A stretch of 6,054 bases of DNA from positions 1 through 6,054 of the forward strand of contig JAFMJM010000149.1 of NCBI GenBank assembly GCA_017853455.1. The letters are read 5' to 3'. Position 1 is the stretch's first letter. Each line of letters begins with the position of its first letter. Shown here piece by piece: positions 3,889 to 6,054 of this stretch. Origin of the DNA: Acidimicrobiia bacterium. Lineage in GTDB: Bacteria; Actinomycetota; Acidimicrobiia; IMCC26256; PALSA-555. A model generated the notes under the pieces. It saw only the letters and a program-made list of their open reading frames with translations, made no database searches and was not told where the DNA came from. The translations under genes were made by a program, and so were the position numbers.

Positions 3889-6054
3889 GTGAGCAGCTCC
3901 TTCGTGCACCTGCACCTGCACACGGAGTACTCGATGCTCGACGGCGCGGCGCGCATCACCGACGTCGTCGCGAAGGCGGCGGCCGACGGCCAGCCCGCGG
4001 TCGGCATCACCGACCACGGCAACATGTACGGCGTCCTCGACTTCTACAAGGCCGCCCGGGCCGCCGACGTCAAGCCGATCCTCGGGATGGAGGCGTACTT
4101 CGTCGACACGAGCCGCTTCGACCGACCGAAGCGCTCCGAGCACGAGATCTACCACCTCACCCTGCTCGCCCTGAACAGCACCGGATACAAGAACCTCATC
4201 CGGGTGTCGTCGTCGGCGTACCTCGACGGGTTCTTCTACAAGCCCCGCGCCGACTTCGAGTTGCTCGAGCACCACCACGACGGGCTCGTGGCCACGTCGG
4301 GATGTCTCGGGAGTGCCGTCTGTCAGCGCCTGCTGCGCGACGACTACGACGGCGCCCGCGAGACCGCCGCCCGCTTCCAGGACGTCATGGGGCGCGACAA
4401 CTTCTTCATCGAGATGCAGGACCACGGCCTGCCCGAGCAGCACCGGGTCAACGTCGACCTCCTGCGGATCGCCCGCGAGCTCGGCGCGCCGTTGCTCGCC
4501 ACCAACGACTCGCACTACACGCACCGTGACGACGCCGAGTCCCACGCCGCGCTGCTCTGCGTCCAGACCGGCGCCACCCTCGACGACCCCAACCGGTTCA
4601 AGTTCGACGCCGAGGAGTTCTACCTCAAGACCGCGTCGGAGATGCGCCACCTGTTCCGCGACTACGAGGAGGCGTGCGACAACACGCTCTGGATCGCCGA
4701 GCGCGCCGACGTCGAGATCGAGTTCGACAACGCCGTGCTGCCGTCGTTCCCCACGCCCGCCGGTCACGACGAGGACTCCTACCTGCGCGAGCTCGTCCTC
4801 GAGGGCATGCGCACCCGCTACGGCGCGACCCCCGAGGCGTCGGTCGTCGAGCGGATCGAGTTCGAGCTCGGCGTCGTCAAGACGATGGGCTTCTCGGCCT
4901 ACTTCCTCGTGGTCTGGGACCTCGTCCGCTACGCCCGCGAGCAGGGCATCCGGGTCGGGCCGGGCCGGGGGAGCGCGGCCGGGTCGTGCGTGGCGTACTG
5001 CCTCGGCATCGTCGACATCGACCCGATCCGCTACGACCTCCTCTTCGAGCGGTTCCTCAACCCGGGCCGCAAGCAGATGCCCGACATCGACATGGACTTC
5101 GACTCCCGCTACCGCGGCGAGATGATCAAGTACGCGGCGCGCCGCTACGGCGACGACCGGGTCGCCCAGATCGTCACCTTCTCCACGATCAAGGCCCGGG
5201 CCGCCGTGCGCGACGCCGCCCGGGTGCTCGGCTACCCGTACGCCGTGGGCGACAAGATCGCCAAGCTCATGCCGCCGCTGATCATGGGCCGCGACACCCC
5301 GCTGCGGGCCTGCCTCGAGGAGGTCACCGGCCACGAGGACGGCTACAAGATGGCCGCCGAGCTGCGTGACCTGTACGGCGTCGACCCCGACGCCAAGCGG
5401 GTCATCGACGTCGCCCGCGGCCTCGAGGGGCTGCGCCGTCAGGACGGCATCCACGCCGCCGCCGTGGTGATCGCCCGCGACCCCCTGACCGAGTACCTGC
5501 CCGTGCAGCGCAAGCCCGAGCCGGGGGGCAACCTCGCCGACGCGCCGGTGGTCACCCAGTACGAGATGCACGGCGTCGAGGAGCTCGGGCTCCTCAAGAT
5601 GGACTTCCTCGGCCTGCGCAACCTCGACGTCATCGAGATCACCCGTGACCTCGTCGAGCGCCGCACCGGCACCCGTCCCGAGGTCGACGCCGTCCCGCTC
5701 GACGACCCGAAGACCTTCGACCTGCTCCGGGCCGGCGACACCGTCGGGGTGTTCCAACTGGAAGGCGGGCCGGTCCGCGCCCTGCTGCGCTCGCTGCAGC
5801 CGTCGGCGTTCGAGGACGTCGCCGCCCTGGTGGCCCTCTACCGCCCGGGCCCGATGGCCCAGAACTGGCACAACGAGTACGCCGACCGCAAGAACGGGCG
5901 GCGTCCGGTCGAGTACCCGCACCCCGACCTCGAAGAGGTGCTGGCGCCGACCTACGGGCTGATGATCTACCAGGAGCAGCTGATGCGCGTCGCGCAACGG
6001 CTGGCCGGGTACTCGCTCGAGGAGGCCGACAACCTCCGCAAGGCGACGGGCAAG
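3889..6054 (+). CDS. dnaE: DNA polymerase III alpha subunit, 3'-partial
   Basis: This is the replicative DNA polymerase (C-family, DnaE1 type), which synthesises both strands at the fork with the beta clamp. The first 722 residues are present and the frame runs off the right edge; full-length proteins are about 1,150-1,200 aa. The PHP domain (about residues 5-280) opens with VHLHLHTEYSMLDG. All nine metal ligands known from mycobacterial DnaE1 can be placed: H9, H11, D18, H43, E68, H89, C139, D207 and H209. This suggests a working PHP 3'-5' proofreading exonuclease. The palm follows, with VGPGRGSAAGS (about 356-366), catalytic D401 and D403 in PDIDMDFD, and D572 in KMDFLGLR, the counterpart of E. 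coli D555. The fingers begin near VFQLEGGPVRALL and YRPGPM. The missing part should carry the rest of the fingers, the clamp-binding motif and the OB fold. GTG 3889 is set by the Shine-Dalgarno and by immediate homology to family N-termini. It probably has its own promoter. Confidence 0.97.
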   Translation, partial: MSSSFVHLHLHTEYSMLDGAARITDVVAKAAADGQPAVGITDHGNMYGVLDFYKAARAADVKPILGMEAYFVDTSRFDRPKRSEHEIYHLTLLALNSTGYKNLIRVSSSAYLDGFFYKPRADFELLEHHHDGLVATSGCLGSAVCQRLLRDDYDGARETAARFQDVMGRDNFFIEMQDHGLPEQHRVNVDLLRIARELGAPLLATNDSHYTHRDDAESHAALLCVQTGATLDDPNRFKFDAEEFYLKTASEMRHLFRDYEEACDNTLWIAERADVEIEFDNAVLPSFPTPAGHDEDSYLRELVLEGMRTRYGATPEASVVERIEFELGVVKTMGFSAYFLVVWDLVRYAREQGIRVGPGRGSAAGSCVAYCLGIVDIDPIRYDLLFERFLNPGRKQMPDIDMDFDSRYRGEMIKYAARRYGDDRVAQIVTFSTIKARAAVRDAARVLGYPYAVGDKIAKLMPPLIMGRDTPLRACLEEVTGHEDGYKMAAELRDLYGVDPDAKRVIDVARGLEGLRRQDGIHAAAVVIARDPLTEYLPVQRKPEPGGNLADAPVVTQYEMHGVEELGLLKMDFLGLRNLDVIEITRDLVERRTGTRPEVDAVPLDDPKTFDLLRAGDTVGVFQLEGGPVRALLRSLQPSAFEDVAALVALYRPGPMAQNWHNEYADRKNGRRPVEYPHPDLEEVLAPTYGLMIYQEQLMRVAQRLAGYSLEEADNLRKATGK

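Noticed and set aside
2551..5997. A 1,148-codon open frame on the minus strand, opposite the phosphatase and dnaE
   Set aside because: Its translation is a low-complexity run of Val, Gly, Arg, His and Asp with no recognisable domain. It is the antisense shadow expected when G/C-ending codons on the plus strand suppress stop codons on the other strand.

Overview
This 6,054-base window is very GC-rich and densely coding. It looks like chromosomal core sequence from an actinobacterium, plausibly of the Acidimicrobiia type. The order DksA/TraR-like protein, lspA, RluD-type pseudouridine synthase, then dnaE is, from general knowledge, a common actinobacterial neighbourhood. Third codon positions are mostly G or C, and every start that can be placed is GTG. 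The lineage is inferred, because no rRNA or other marker gene is present.

Layout. Positions 3-689 (+) hold a DksA/TraR-like zinc-finger protein with a long Lys-Ala-Pro repeat tail; it is probably cut by the left edge. Positions 670-1188 (+) hold lspA (signal peptidase II), and 1185-2156 (+) hold an RluA/RluD-family pseudouridine synthase. These three genes overlap each other (20 nt, then 4 nt) and look like one co-transcribed, translationally coupled unit. Positions 2069-2554 (-) hold an Rrf2-family regulator that runs tail-to-tail into the synthase with an 88-nt overlap. Positions 2659-3756 (+) hold an alkaline-phosphatase-superfamily (nucleotide pyrophosphatase/phosphodiesterase-like) enzyme, divergent from the regulator. 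A 132-nt gap at 3757-3888 carries a good promoter candidate and a perfect 20-bp palindrome. From 3889 to the right edge (+) lies dnaE, the replicative DNA polymerase III alpha subunit. Its 722 visible codons include an apparently intact PHP domain and the palm catalytic aspartates.

The genes serve housekeeping roles: lipoprotein maturation, 23S rRNA modification, transcription control and replication. They do not form one pathway. No mobile element, CRISPR array, tRNA or rRNA is visible, and no novel multi-gene system is evident. The points most worth a second look are the palindrome over the predicted dnaE transcription start, the DksA-like protein with one zinc-ligand cysteine replaced by alanine and a histone-like basic tail, and the Rrf2 regulator whose Cys/His cluster does not match the usual three-cysteine pattern.
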